DNA from: Nectonema munidae
Lineage: Eukaryota; Nematomorpha; Nectonematoida; Nectonematidae
Assembly (NCBI GenBank): GCA_030549495.1
Contig: JAUIRK010000536.1
Coordinates: forward strand, 1,054,001-1,118,000
Direction: 5' to 3'
DNA: 64,000 nt
Shown here: positions 33,741 through 45,627 of the stretch, piece by piece
How positions within the stretch are numbered: position 1 is the stretch's first letter
Layout of the letters: every line of letters starts with the position of its first letter
Made by a program: the position numbers and the translations under genes
Notes under the pieces: model-generated
Seen by the model: the letters and a program-made list of their open reading frames with translations, nothing else
What the model was told of the DNA's origin: nothing
Databases searched by the model: none

Positions 33741-35448
33741 TTATTTACAGTTGATGCACAAAATTGAAGAATGAGATTTACAGATAAACAAAGAACACTT
33801 TTCACATTGTCTGGATGTTTTGTTCTTCTTAGATACGCAAAAAGAACAAGAAGCTCTTTTTTTACTAGAACTTGGCTCCAAAGGTTCAGACACACACTCT
33901 CTAATGCCATAAAAATGGAAAATATGCTTGATGTTCATCTGCAATTCAGATATGGTAGAGCGAGCTTTCATACATTCTTCAGCCAAGTAAAAAGCTAGGC
34001 TTTTTATAAAGACTTTTCTTCCACTGTCTTTTTGGAGAGGATAATCTTGAGGTGCATTGAACTTAGCAACAATCCAAGTGTTCAAGGTGCATATATCTAG
34101 GTAATTACAAAAAGCCACTAAGGGCCATCGTCTTGTAGGTTTATATGCACGGTATGCTTTTATCATCCTGTTGCCAACATCAACACCACCTTTGTGTTCA
34201 TTGTAAGCCAGAATACTTTCGGGTTTTGAATCAATATTGCTGATTTGAACATTTTTATGCTGGGAAGAGAGTAAGTAGACTACCTTGAAGTTTCTCCGAG
34301 CATGCTTCTTAGGAATATATGCGGCAATGGACACGTAATCTGAGTATATAATACGGCTTTCGCACTCATTCAAACGCAGTTCTTTGAGATGAAGGGGACG
34401 AAACACAATTGGCAAAAACCTCTTGTTGGACATAATTGTTCCACAAAGAGATAAACACTTGTTATGTGCCCATACAGCAAGTTCATGAGTGGTAAAAAAA
34501 CGATCCGTAAACAGACCACAACCTTTTGGAACATTGCTATTTTCAACCAGTCTCTTTACAATTGATGATCCAGAAAAATATGTGGAGTCTTGCAATCCAG
34601 ACACATAAACTTCAGAGAGCATAAAGTAATTGTATATTGAATCGCAAATATGGTAAAACTTCATACCGTACCTGCCAGGTTTGTGAGGGTCATAGACTTT
34701 GACTGGACAGCCCCCTCTGAATGATACGAGCTGCTCATCAATTGTCACAGAAGAATGAGCAGTCCAAAACTTTGGAAAAACTTTATAGAAGTGATCGTGT
34801 ATATGTCTGATAGGGCTTATCTTGTCATTTTTATCACGTTCATCTTTTTTATCAAATCTGATGAAAATTTGAATTAAAGTGAACATGTCGCGTCCAATGG
34901 CAGCTTTCAAAAAAGGACTTGCAAATGTTGAAAACAAATCAGAAATTTTAATTTTTTGGTCGCAATTTTGACCAATATAAAGAAGTGTGGCAAAATAAGA
35001 GAGTAGGTGATAAACCTTGAAGTTCAAGTAACAATATTTGAGATTTGAGTTTTTAGGACAATTTGATCTGAAAAAAATGAATAATAACACAAATCACATA
35101 TGAAAAAAAAACTTACTCATAGTTGCTTTTAAGTTTTAACATTGTCATAGAGTATATATGCTGAACTATTTCAGGTGTCATGAAACATTTGAAAATAGAT
35201 AGAGCATTAGAGTTATTTTTACATTGTCCTTTGGGGCCTGCAGGATGATTAGAAAAGTTTCGGATGTTTATTCTCTCTACTCTACCACTTAAACTTGCAC
35301 GTGGATCCCAGTAAAATTCCGTGGAATCAGGAGCTACTAAGTTGTCATTTATTTCTTGTGAAATTTCAAATGAAGAATTGCTGGATGATTCAGAGGAACA
35401 ATTAGAAATTGAGGAAATATCTCCAGTTTCCTGTGAAGTACTAGACAT
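33741..35448 (-). CDS. piggyBac transposase (element 3), two exons, intact
   Basis: The enzyme excises and inserts at TTAA. Exon one runs 35448 to 35117; a GTAAGT donor at 35116-35111 and a T-rich acceptor ending CAG at 35068 bound a 49-bp intron; exon two runs 35067 to 33741. The join is a split Glu codon and gives 552 residues. The first 60 residues are acidic and Ser-rich. The catalytic Asp residues lie in TIDEQLVSFRG, GLFTDRFFTTHELA and HKGGVDVGNRMIKAYRAYKP. The last 30 or so residues form the cysteine-rich domain (C..C, C..C, C..H, C..C) that binds the element ends in this family. The length is normal for the family. It differs clearly from elements 1 and 2. Confidence 0.93.
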
Positions 35449-35580
35449 TAGAAATTTGGAAAGTCAAGAGAAGCTACTGAAGTCAATCGAATGCGAAAGG
35501 AATGAAGCAAATACCAAAATGTAAGGGAGCACGATGGAGTGAAAATTTATTGATTGTTCCAGTGAGCATGTCACTCACTA

Positions 35581-35889
35581 TGCGTCTTTGCGAAACATAC
35601 ACCACAATTGTGTTTACTACGTAATCAGCAATGAGTTCAATGATTTTCTCCTTACTCTGCGTCTTTGCGAAACATACACCACAATTTTGTTTACTACGTA
35701 ATAAGCAATGTTTTCAATGATTTTTCTCCTTACTCTGCGTCTTTGCGAAACATACACCACAATTGTGTTTACTACGTAATCAGCAATGAGTTCAATGATT
35801 TTCTCCTTACTCTGCTTCTTTGCGAAACATACACCACAATTTTGTTTATTACGTAATCAGCAATGCGTTCAATGATTTTTCTTCTTACA
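35581..35889. repeat. 77-bp tandem repeat inside piggyBac 3
   Basis: Four units start at 35581, 35658, 35736 and 35813, each with TGCGTCTTTGCGAAACATAC, ACCACAATT and TACGTAATCAGCAATG. Units are 77-78 bp and nearly identical. The array lies between the transposase start and the right terminus, in the 5' non-coding part, where it could hold promoter or transposase-binding sites. Confidence 0.92.
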
Positions 35890-36537
35890 CACGACCGTAT
35901 ATAAAATCTATTCAAGAGTTTCATATGATAAAAACGATAAAAAAAAAGCAACAGAATAATCCTGTAATGTCGATGCATCGCAATAAAAGTACACTGCGCC
36001 TTCATTTGTAAAGCTGTGCTTTGTATGAAACATGAAACTATCAATTCCCTAGTGATGAGAAAAATGACATGCCTATGGATGATACATGTGTGTACTTATA
36101 GTACGTTTCAGAGCATGTATGCCACTACAACTAGTACAATTTTTGAAAAATTTCATCAAAAAGATGTTAAAAAAATTAATATATATGATATATTTTATAT
36201 CTTGATAATTAATTTATATTTTCATTGCATGAAAATACGAAATTTTGTTATAACTTATTTATCTTTTATAATTATTCTTTAAATTAGATGGCGTTAAACA
36301 AACATATCCAAATATAAATAATATTTCAATATTCAGATTTAGTGGAGTGAAATTTCATCTTTAATTCGTTCAAAATATGAAACACAAAACTATTCAACCT
36401 TCAAAATCTTTTTTTTAATGAGTAGTCACAAGTACTTGATTTAGCAATTTTTATTATAAAGTTTACAAAACGGTGTAAAAAATGCATAGAGTCCGTAAAC
36501 CAAGCTATAAAGTATATGTCCGTAGAGCGAAGGTTAA

Positions 36538-36894
36538 TTACTGTAACTAAAATAATATAATATTAAAGTAATAGAATACACAATTAGAAAAAATGCCCTT
36601 ATTCTTTTTACTAAATATAATTTTAACAATCAAGTCTATTATTCCAGAAATCAAATATGTAGCATCTTTATTCTTAGATATTCGTTTTATTTAATGTTTT
36701 CGTTTTTTTAGTTGGCAATGTTTTCGCACTTTCCTTAAAAAAATCGATTTAAAAGGGCCAAATTTAAATTCACGACTTACTACCTGTAAATTCATGGACC
36801 CATCTCCTAAATATATTTTCAAACAATTTACTTTACTAACTAGAATATGAAGAATATGAAGATTATATAAGATGATTCTTTGTTTTTCTGTGTT
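36538..36894. other. No supported gene
   Basis: AT-rich spacer between the piggyBac and the hAT fossil copy B. Confidence 0.5.
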
Positions 36895-38640
36895 ACTAAT
36901 CTAGCTTGGTAACATTTTGTTGCTAAACATTTAATTTTAAGCAACAAAGCATTTTAGTACAGAGTAATCAATCCACCTAACCAATTCATTTGATATGAAC
37001 CAGGCTTGTTGACTATAGTGAGATAAGAAGCTGAGAAATATCTTTTAGCTCCTATTCAATATTGCTTTGGTTGTCGGATAAATGAGGTTTGACTGTATTA
37101 CCAATGAGTCCTCTAATACAACCCTTTCCAGATGGTCTTTAGAAGACAAAGACATGTTTAACCTTCGAACACTAAATATAAAATTGATTCAACCAAAAAT
37201 TCAGCTCCCTAAAGATTTACAAAAGAGATCATTTTTATTTATGGTATAAAATCTTCACTTGGTTAGAGTATAGCACATCTAGCGATAGAAAGAGCAAATG
37301 TTGTCTTTGTTTTTAATAATTGGTGCAATGGCAATAAGGAGGGATAACGACTTAATTACATCCGATGAGTTGTGATCTATCATATATGAATGATTTTGTT
37401 CTCTTGTTGAGCTGTTCACAAGCTTTGTAAAATTCCGGGTAGCGGTCTCTCTATAATTTTTTAATAGCTTGGGATCTCATTTAAAAAAATAATTCAACAT
37501 AAAACTACTGTACTAAAAAAAATTGACACAAAATTTATTCAAAAATTGTCTCAATAATCCAATCAACAAGTCTGGGCCCATCTGCTTTGTCCAAACCAGT
37601 TTGTCTAATTTTGCTCTGTTTTGGTATATCCAACTTTCATATCATTACTCACTTCCAATCTGTTTTTGGATTTGATTTCAATAGCAGGTATCATGGAAAA
37701 CGCTTTCTCACACTCATATGTAGTGGAAAATCGAAGCCGAACTTTCAGAGCCATCTTTGCAACACCAGCATAGGACTGTCCTATTTCAATCGAAACATCG
37801 CTTTGATACATTTCACAAAAAAACATGTTTTGACCTCCACCATCATTAGAAATGTTTACATTGTTCTTGAATTCGGGAGTCTTATGAATCCAGATTTCTA
37901 ATCGAGATTATAAACAGGGTTTTGATAAATTGATAGTATTTTTAAAATTTCTATAGGTTAGGAAAAAAAAGAAATTTCTTGGCAAAGATATACTACGCGG
38001 TGATTTTAGGCCTCAAAGACTTCTTTATTGATGAAAATCTTATTTAATATTTATTGATTTAATCTTATTTTCATCAATAAATATTTTAAAAAATCTAGCA
38101 AAATTTTTCTTATCTAAGAATGCCATAATTCTAGCTTCATTTTTTTTATCATAATCGAGTACTGTGATCTTTTTTCCTTGCAGCGCAAGCTTAAGGGAAC
38201 TCATAGATTCATATATGTTAACCAAAAATGATAGGAATATACAAAAATGGACATCAGAAAATTTTATATGCATGTCTGGTTTGCTCTACAGAAATTGCTG
38301 GATTTTTTTCCATAGTTTCGCTTCGAATTTGTTTTGAAAACCACCTCACGCTTGAGCCCAACAAAAGTTTTTCAAATTCGGAATCATTTTCTTTGTATAA
38401 CTCAGAAAACAAACAAAAGTTGAAGGATTTGATTTAATTAAATACACTGTATTAATGACTTCATTGAGAACATTTTTCAGCCCATCAGGATGAAAATCAT
38501 TATTAAGGCTTCGCGATATATAGCCCAGTGGGTACAAATTACATCTGGAGAATGGAGATTTTCGTTTAATAAGAGTCTGAAAACTAGAACAATAAGAAAC
38601 GGTCAGTACACACTCCAATCATTACATCCTATAATGCGAT
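36895..38640 (-). pseudogene. hAT transposase remnant copy B (ZBED5-like)
   Basis: Minus-strand pieces include LKNVLNEVINTVYLIKSNP near 38470-38510, LKLALQGKKITVLDYDKK near 38150-38200, and FSTTYECEKAFSMIPA with IKSKNRLEVSNDMKVGY near 37610-37730, the hAT dimerisation end. Colinear with copy A (19810-21300) through coding and non-coding parts, it lacks the BED-finger end that copy A keeps. A stretch of about 50 bp near 37070-37120 (GTCGGATAAATGAGGTTTGA) is absent from copy A. Several stops and frame changes are present. Confidence 0.85.
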
Positions 38641-38871
38641 AATCATACATGTTTCAACTCTTACTTATAGAAAATTATTGGGGGAGGGGAGGGGGGGGGG
38701 GCGCTATACTTAAAATGTTAACTTTGTTTATTTAAGAAAAAATAATGTTTCAAAAGATAATTGAAGAATCGGGAAAGGGTATTGGGAGGTAGGAGTAAAT
38801 TTTTACGTTGCGATTTCGATTCCCATACAAGAAAAAAATCTCCTTATTAAATAGTAATGAGCAGTGGCGGA

Positions 38872-39136
38872 TCCATAAATTTCTTATAGGGGGAGGGGGC
38901 GAAATCTATTTAATTTTTTTGCAATTTTGCTAAAAGTCTTCAAAGAATACGACAGCTGTATTATGTCTTTTAGAATCACTAATTACCTATGTTTTCATAT
39001 TTTTAACATTATTTTGCAATGAATAAATTGCAAAAATTTATTTTTATACATGTAAGGGTAATTTTCGAAGTCATTTTTCATAGGGGGGGGGGGGGCTTAA
39101 GCCCTTTTCCCTATTTTTCCCTTGGATCCGCCACTG
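38872..39136. mobile_element. Non-autonomous hAT element, CAGTGGCGGATCC family, copy 1
   Basis: It starts CAGTGGCGGATCC and ends GGATCCGCCACTG, with perfect 8-bp flanks GTAATGAG at 38864-38871 and 39137-39144. G-rich and C-rich tracts sit just inside the ends. The 265-bp sequence is nearly the same as the copy at 42704-42970. Confidence 0.95.
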
Positions 39137-39419
39137 GTAATGAGGTATTTTTTATAGATCTAGCTCTGGTTTTGACTATATGAATTTATTCCTTATTTGC
39201 ATATTACTTGATAAGTACTTAGCCAATTTCTAAATGGACCTAAATGTGTATGTTGGAAGCCTATTGTCAGTGTTAGGATTAGTATAGAATTTAGAGTTAG
39301 TGTTAAGACTAATTCTATATAAACAAATATAATTATGAATATACATTTTTTAACATTCTTGAGACAGACTTTCTTATTTACTTCGATTAATGCACTTCTG
39401 ACAGAAAAAACGACTAGAG

Positions 39420-39974
39420 CAGTGGTTCCCAACTTGTGATCCGCGGACACCTTGAGGTCTGTGAAGGTTTTATTTAATGGTGCGCAAACATTTTTGCATA
39501 ATATATTATCGTTTTTTAAAATATTGCAGTTATAAATTTAAAAAGAGAATCAAAATTACTTTCCACGTAAAATCATTAATCATTAACTTCTAATCATTAA
39601 TTTTTGAATAATAAATGCAGTTTGTTTCAATATAGGCCGAAGCATCAATTTCTTCATTTTTAAAAATCATCTTTTTTCTCTTATCTGCTAAATTAATAAA
39701 ACGTAAGAAAGAGGTCTCTTTTTTGGTGATTATTATAGATAGCTTTGATCAATATATTAAAATTTGACAAATACTGTTTAGTTTTCAGCACATTTTTTAT
39801 CAACTGCTTTAAAAAAATTTCTACCAATAATAAATGTAACTTTCTTCGTAACTTTGATACGTTTTATCGTGAGGGGTTACGAATGATTTCATTTCCCAAT
39901 GAGATGTAATGGTTGCGAATGATAAATATTTTGGTGTAAGGAGTCCGCGGGATAAAAACGGTTGGAAATCACTG
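39420..39974. mobile_element. Non-autonomous hAT element, CAGTGGTTCCCAAC family
   Basis: It starts CAGTGGTTCCCAACTTG and ends CGGTTGGAAATCACTG; inside these, CCGCGGACACC and GGAGTCCGCGG continue the inverted repeat. Flanking 8-mers GACTAGAG and CTCTAGAG match at six of eight positions. It is 555 bp and non-coding. Confidence 0.85.
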
Positions 39975-41112
39975 CTCTAGAGTCCAGACATGCATATATG
40001 CACATTAGAGACCTATACACTGAGATACCTAAATCTCAAAGACAGCGCTATGCCGCATATATTTCATTTCTAAACTGTGTGGAATATGCAGCTCAGACTT
40101 TTCTATCAACACAGCAGCGGTTTGAAAAGCAAAGTTTAAACTTTTGTGCTTTATTAATCTCATCAATTATTATTATTATTATTATGCATTTGCTGTGGTT
40201 TTAAATGTTTTGGAAAGATTTTTTTACACTTCATTTAAAATTCAAAGAATGCGTATCATGAAATATGCGTATTGAATCGATCGAAATTTGTTCATGAATT
40301 GTATAAAAAATATTGATATACCAGGATTTCCAGAACCCGTTAATTCATAGGCCCCTAGCAGTGTAGATCAAAAATACCACCAATGTGCGCCAGAAATTAA
40401 AGACCCTTGAATAACTAGTGTCTGAATCTCGGTACTGCGCCGGCTTTAATAAGATAATTGCACCGACAAACGTAAAATTTCTTGGTTCTAATTTCGGAAT
40501 TATTTTTGCTTTTTTCTTCATCTATGAAGCAAGAGGAAAATGCATAGAAATATTTGACCAATTATTTTTTGCTTTATTAACAATAAAGCTATCAAGCACT
40601 GAACCAGAAAGAGCATTAACAATGTCCAAAAAGAAGAAAAAGACGTTTTCATGATACTTTGAATGCTCGAGTGTTCTTAGCGACTTACTTCATCAAAAAA
40701 GATACGTTTTTCAATATCATAATGCTTAAAAAATTGTGTAAAACTATATTTTAAATTCCCACCTTTTCGAACATCTTTCAGTTTCTTCAAATATCATTTC
40801 TCACTGTTTAGCAAGTTCACAACATAATTCTCTACCCAGATGCCTTTTCATGGTGCGACGTAAAAGAGATAGAACAAACGATTTCTCATCCAGGCTGCCT
40901 TTCAATGGTATCTTTTGAAATTTATCACCAGTTACCTTACAAATAATTCGCGCTGCGTACACTGAAGCAAGAATACGTTATCAGTATCAAATATGTGTTG
41001 CAATTTATCGATATTTTAAGGTCGCACCAATACCCAAATGGAAAACAGATAAAACGTATAAAAATCATTGTTATTGGTAAGAAAGTTATGAAATAAAAAA
41101 TATAGAAGGCAT
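39975..41112. other. No supported gene; short unidentified frame on minus strand
   Basis: A minus-strand frame near 40800-40985 reads AARIICKVTGDKFQKIPLKG and SFVLSLLRRTMKRHLG with a stop soon after. It looks protein-like, but I cannot place it. A plus frame at 40418-40654 with SSTEPERALTMSKKK may be a worn hAT tail. Neither is called as a gene. Confidence 0.35.
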
Positions 41113-41113
41113 A

Positions 41114-41140
41114 CATCTATCTATCTATCTATCTATCTTA

Positions 41141-41187
<47 letters not shown>

Positions 41188-41200
41188 GCTATCTATCTAG

Positions 41201-41255
<55 letters not shown>

Positions 41256-41297
41256 ACTATCTATCTATCTATTTATCTATCTATTTATCTATCTATT

Positions 41298-41389
<92 letters not shown>

Positions 41390-41391
41390 CC

Positions 41392-41455
<64 letters not shown>

Positions 41456-41456
41456 A

Positions 41457-41531
<75 letters not shown>

Positions 41532-41532
41532 A

Positions 41533-41592
<60 letters not shown>
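41114..41592. repeat. Long TATC tetranucleotide microsatellite
   Basis: About 480 bp of ATCT/TATC repeats with scattered variants (TTAC, AGCT, AACT). Near 41265-41310 a regular CTATCTATTTAT alternation forms a 12-bp higher-order pattern. Read on the other strand it is a GATA repeat. The true length may be mis-assembled. Confidence 0.97.
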
Positions 41593-41593
<1 letters not shown>

Positions 41594-42169
41594 GAGGCTG
41601 GTGTCCAGATACTAAAAAAGTGTTTTGGTACCTTTTTTTACCGTCCTTTATAAAAACTTGCATGAACTTCTAATTGAATATGAAAGTTTTATTATAAGCG
41701 AATAGTTTAATTTTTGTCATCTTTTTTTTGAACTAAATGAAGAACAAATATTGATGATACATCCTCTGAACGCAAGCTGAGAAGAAGGATACCCAAGTTG
41801 TCTACATAAATTCAGGGCGAGTATTTTAGAATTTACACTTCTAAAGAGTCGTATAGTATAGTGAAATAAGTAGTATTTAAAAAGAATGCAGTTAAGATAA
41901 AAAGAATATATTTTTGTTTATATTTGAGCTGATTGTATTGATTTAAAATCAATTTACAATTATTTTTCATCATCAAAATTTTATTTTAGGCTAAATTTAC
42001 TTGTCAAAGAAATAAGATTTAACTTTTAAAAACTTGCTAATATAAATGGAAAACTAATATTTTTTTGACAGATTACTAAAAAAAATATAATATATAAATT
42101 ATATCATAGAAGCGTAGATGCATCATGCAAAAGAGTTTACTTTATTGCAGTCTTGTCCTCATAACTTTC
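41594..42169. other. No supported gene
   Basis: AT-rich spacer to the right of the microsatellite. Confidence 0.5.
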
Positions 42170-42436
42170 TTACTTCAATACCGGAATGATTTCTAGACGA
42201 TCAGAAACAGGATATGTGTGGGTCAGTGTCTTTCTTACGCCGTGCCGGTCACCATTCCAAAGACGCCTGGAGAAGACGAACTGAATTACTGCGACACCTG
42301 CAAACCGAGCAACCTTTCTTGGGACAAAGTAAGAGTTGTTCTTTTCTTCAAACACCCGTGTCTCCATTAACATAATTTCAAAGAATAAATATATGTTTAA
42401 GACACGGTGAAAAAAATTTATTTGATATTTCAACAA
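42170..42436 (-). CDS. Possible small protein or exon, unidentified
   Basis: An 88-codon minus-strand frame has its GC-rich part at 42180-42335: FVPRKVARFAGVAVIQF, SRRLWNGDRHGVRKTL and SDRLEIIPVLK before the stop. The composition (basic, with a short hydrophobic core) and the local GC rise are unlike the surrounding transposon debris. I do not recognise a family, and the AT-rich first 35 codons may not be coding. Confidence 0.3.
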   Translation of the reverse strand: MLKYQINFFHRVLNIYLFFEIMLMETRVFEEKNNSYFVPRKVARFAGVAVIQFVFSRRLWNGDRHGVRKTLTHTYPVSDRLEIIPVLK

Positions 42437-42703
42437 CTAAGGTCGTCGTATTTATAAAAATAAAATTGAAAATGAAAAGTAAAAAGATGAGACAAAGTGA
42501 AAAGTCGGAACAACAAAAGCTCCCAGCAAAAAAGGAAGGAAATGACGATTTAAAGTGTTAATGTGCAAGCTAAGATTGTTTCAGTTAAATTAGAGACTCA
42601 TGAGAGTAGAAATATTTTCAAAGTAAAATGATTTAATTTACTTTTGATAATGGATAATATAAATATGTGAATGCAAAATAAGATAAAAATATTTAGCTTC
42701 TTG

Positions 42704-42970
42704 CAGTGGCGGATCCAGAAATTTCTTATAAGGGGGCCGAAATCTATTTAATTTTTTTGCAATTTTGCTAAAAGTCTTCAGAGAATACGACAGCTGTATT
42801 ATGTGTTTTAGAATCACTAATTACCTATGTTTTCATATTTTTAACATTATTTTGCCATGATTAAATTGCAAAAATTTATTTTTTATACATGTAAGGGTAA
42901 TTTTCAAAGCCATTTTTCACAGGGGGGGGGGGGGCTAGGCCCATGAGGCCTCCCCCTTGGATCCGCCACT
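42704..42970. mobile_element. Non-autonomous hAT element, CAGTGGCGGATCC family, copy 2
   Basis: It starts CAGTGGCGGATCCAG and ends TTGGATCCGCCACT. It is near-identical internally to 38872-39136, including GAATACGACAGCTGTATTAT and a run of G near 42925. The 8-bp flanks match poorly. The right end lies about 12 bp from the terminus of piggyBac element 2. Confidence 0.9.
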
Positions 42971-42981
42971 TGCTATTTTCT

Positions 42982-45067
42982 AATGTTCCACAATTGGAAC
43001 TTTTGCGTTTTGCGTGAAAAAAAAGTTAAAAAAATTTTTTATTCAAATTTTTTTTGTATTCTCTCAAAAAACGCATCTGCCTTTTAGCGGCACGTATGCC
43101 CTCCTGTTTTTCTAAATTGATTTGGAACTGCTTTTGGTGGTCCGTCCTTTCGATTTCTTTTCTCTCTCGAAAAGAGTAAAGTTGTTTCAATTTCGCGTCT
43201 AAAGTCAAGATGAGTAAGTTTATTATACCCATTTGCGTAGCCATGTAACCCCAAACTCTCAACAAGTGCTGAATTCAATATATTGATAAATATGTTGCAA
43301 TACCATTTTTTGTTACGTAAAACCTGTCTGTCTGTATGAAGATAAAAGTCTATCCATCAGGATTAGATCAACGCCTCCCATATATTTGTTATAGCTTTTA
43401 ACAAGTTTGGGTTGAACTATTTCTTTTTTATCTTTAGCAATCCATCTTTGGGTTTTCAAAATTTGAAGCGATAGTCACTATTGAGTTATCCTTACATCCG
43501 TATATCAGAATTTCACCATTTCACTTAAAATCAAAACTTCTTTTTCACATTTTTCCATGTCTTTTACTGATTTCAATGGGAATTTTTTAGTACGATTATC
43601 CCGCATGGTTCCAGTAGCGCGTATCTTCAAATTGGTTAAATATTTGAAAGTTTTCTTACAAGTGAAAAAATCATCAAAGTAGATCGCGTGATTTTGTGGG
43701 TTGATTAGAATAGTTGTCAGATTCTTAACCACACTTATACCAAGGCTTTCTTCTCTCTTTTGCTCAGCTCCAGCATAAAGTTGTAATTTAAATGGGTACC
43801 CATCTTTATTGCAAAGAGCTCTGATTTTATACCCAAACCTAATGGGTTTGCCTTTTATAAACATCCTACCACTATGACGCCCATGATAGGGCACCATGTC
43901 TTCATCAATTGAAAAATTCTTTGAAAAAACGATGAACTCTTTTAGCTGTTTATTCATATGATCATATAAAGTTCCATTGATGTTTAGACCATTATAAATC
44001 TTCGTTAGGCAGTCAAAAGTATCCACTAAAAATAATAATGGCAAAAAAGGATACATCTCTTCTTTATCAGTTAGAAAACTTATTTCATTTCATTGATAAG
44101 CCTACTGAATAGTCAAATCTACTATTTGCTGAACATATTCTTCAGTAAAAATATTTTAAAAATATCAAAAAGCAATTCTCGATGAGTATTCAATAGTAAA
44201 TCAGGTTTATTATGAAGAAAAGAGATTTTAAAATTTTAATCACTTTTCCATCCCCCACTTTTTAACATTTTCAACTTTTTTATGAATATCATCATCGTCA
44301 AAAAACGAACCCTAATCCGCGCCTGAAGTTTCTATTGGAACTTCTGATTCAAACAAATATTCGTTTACATCTTCATTTCTAACATATCCATCTTTAAGAG
44401 GTAACAAAGAAACATATGCATTATTATCACTTTGACTAGCAACCTGCAACGCATCTTTTAGGAAAACAAAACGTTCTTTTTGAGATGACAAATTTGAGAT
44501 TGAATAACGTAGAACAAAAACTCTGTGAGAAAGAAAAGAATTTATAGCACAGTTGTTAAGATGTGATATGAGTGGCAATTTATCAAAAGCTGTCAAATGC
44601 AATTAATCAATGAACTAACGTTGCACAATTGGAACATAAAAAAATCAAAATAATTTCCAATATAGCTTTACAATTTAAAATAGGTACCAAAAATTTTTTA
44701 ACTAAACGATGAAACTGATTGTCTCCTATAAAAATTCATTCTCTTTGATTTAAAAAATATTATTGAATACTTTTTTAGATGAAAAAATTTTTTGGCTAAA
44801 GTCAAAAATAAACACATATCAAAACAAAAATTAAATATATTTTTTTCAAAATTTAAATGGAATTTTTTACAAAAAAATTAAATTAAATATTCAATTATAA
44901 CAAATATAAAAATTGTAAAAACTGGACACTTTATTGCTGATTTATATCTGTCAAAGATTTTGTTTCTAAATATTCAATTAATTATTAAACTCTATAAATA
45001 ATTTACAAAAAAGTTAATTCACATAATTGATTTAATTCCTTTTTCCAAATGTGGAACGTTGGCCTCC
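42982..45067 (-). mobile_element. piggyBac element 2, decayed
   Basis: The left end AATGTTCCACAATTGGAA and, inverted, the right end AACGTTCCACATTTGGAA agree at most positions, and both resemble the ends of element 1. Flanking TTAA is not intact (CTAA, CCAA). The interior carries a broken minus-strand transposase of the same family as element 1. Confidence 0.75.
43026..44602 (-). pseudogene. piggyBac transposase (element 2), broken
   Basis: An N-terminal frame at 44312-44602 has LPLKDGYVRNEDVNEYLF, the acidic region. The central frame 43505-44056 has FSIDEDMVPYHGRHS (first Asp), IKGKPIRFGYK, and AIYFDDFFTCKKTF (second Asp). MGGVDLILMDRLLSSYRQ (third Asp) is readable near 43330-43390, and THLDFRREIE follows near 43195-43220. 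Relative to element 1, about 55 residues are missing before residue LTKIYNGLN, and frames change at least four times. The C-terminal cysteine-rich domain is not seen. Confidence 0.9.
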
Positions 45068-45134
45068 AAAAATGTGATCACAACTTTGATTCAACTTTTA
45101 GGTAACTCTCAAATGCAATAAACTCACTTCCGGA

Positions 45135-45627
45135 ATGGATGACATGGATAAAATAGTGGAAAAGATATACAACTGTTCTTGTAAAATTTGTGATGATCCC
45201 TTGCCCTACCAGAACATCCAAGAATTTGATGAATACGAAGATGGATACAACTTTCAAGACATCTCAGCCATAAAAAGTGAGACGGAGGAAACGAAATTGA
45301 GGGAATTTGCCTCCCTATTCAAAGTCTCGAATCCACCAAACGTTGTGGATAGCGGTGGAGCGGTGGACTTTAGCAACCAAAATGCCATGCTGGACCAAGA
45401 GAAGAAACAGACTGCCGCATCAAATGGTGATGATGATGATGGAAATAATTGATTTACTCCCACACACTGACAATAAAATATTTATTTTTCTTCTTTCAGA
45501 ACTTATGTTTGGTTCTGGTACACCTGCCCAATATATATTTATAGATCAACTACACGACGTAAAATGTCCAATAAATATGTGTTGTTTGGAATATATAAAA
45601 TATCTGAGCCCCAGGTATATAAATTAA
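45135..45627 (+). CDS. Candidate two-exon gene, unidentified
   Basis: An ATG in a good context (CCGGAATGG) opens a frame of 105 codons to a stop at 45450-45452. Its composition is acidic and protein-like, GC is higher than around it, and Cys pairs occur in NCSCKICDD near residues 13-21. An alternative splice from the GT at 45427 to the AG of TTCTTCTTTCAG at 45498-45499 keeps the frame. It adds about 43 residues (ELMFGSGTPAQYIFIDQL and on) to a stop at 45625-45627, with AATAAA at once after. The donor is weak, so both forms are possible. No family is recognised. The piggyBac 2 terminus lies 68 bp before the ATG. Confidence 0.45.

Larger units (their letters stand above)
33486..36533 (-). mobile_element. 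piggyBac element 3, apparently complete
   Basis: TTAA at 33482-33485 and 36534-36537 flank the element, as expected for piggyBac. The left terminus reads CCTTCGCTTTACGGACTC followed by TATGCATTTTTTACAC. The right terminus, inverted, reads CCTTCGCTCTACGGAC, then about 25 extra bases, then TTTACGGACTCTATGC and TTTTTTACAC. The whole is 3,048 bp. It carries a transposase with no in-frame stop after removal of a 49-bp intron, and a tandem repeat array near the right side. All parts needed for an autonomous element appear present; activity is not shown. Confidence 0.93.
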
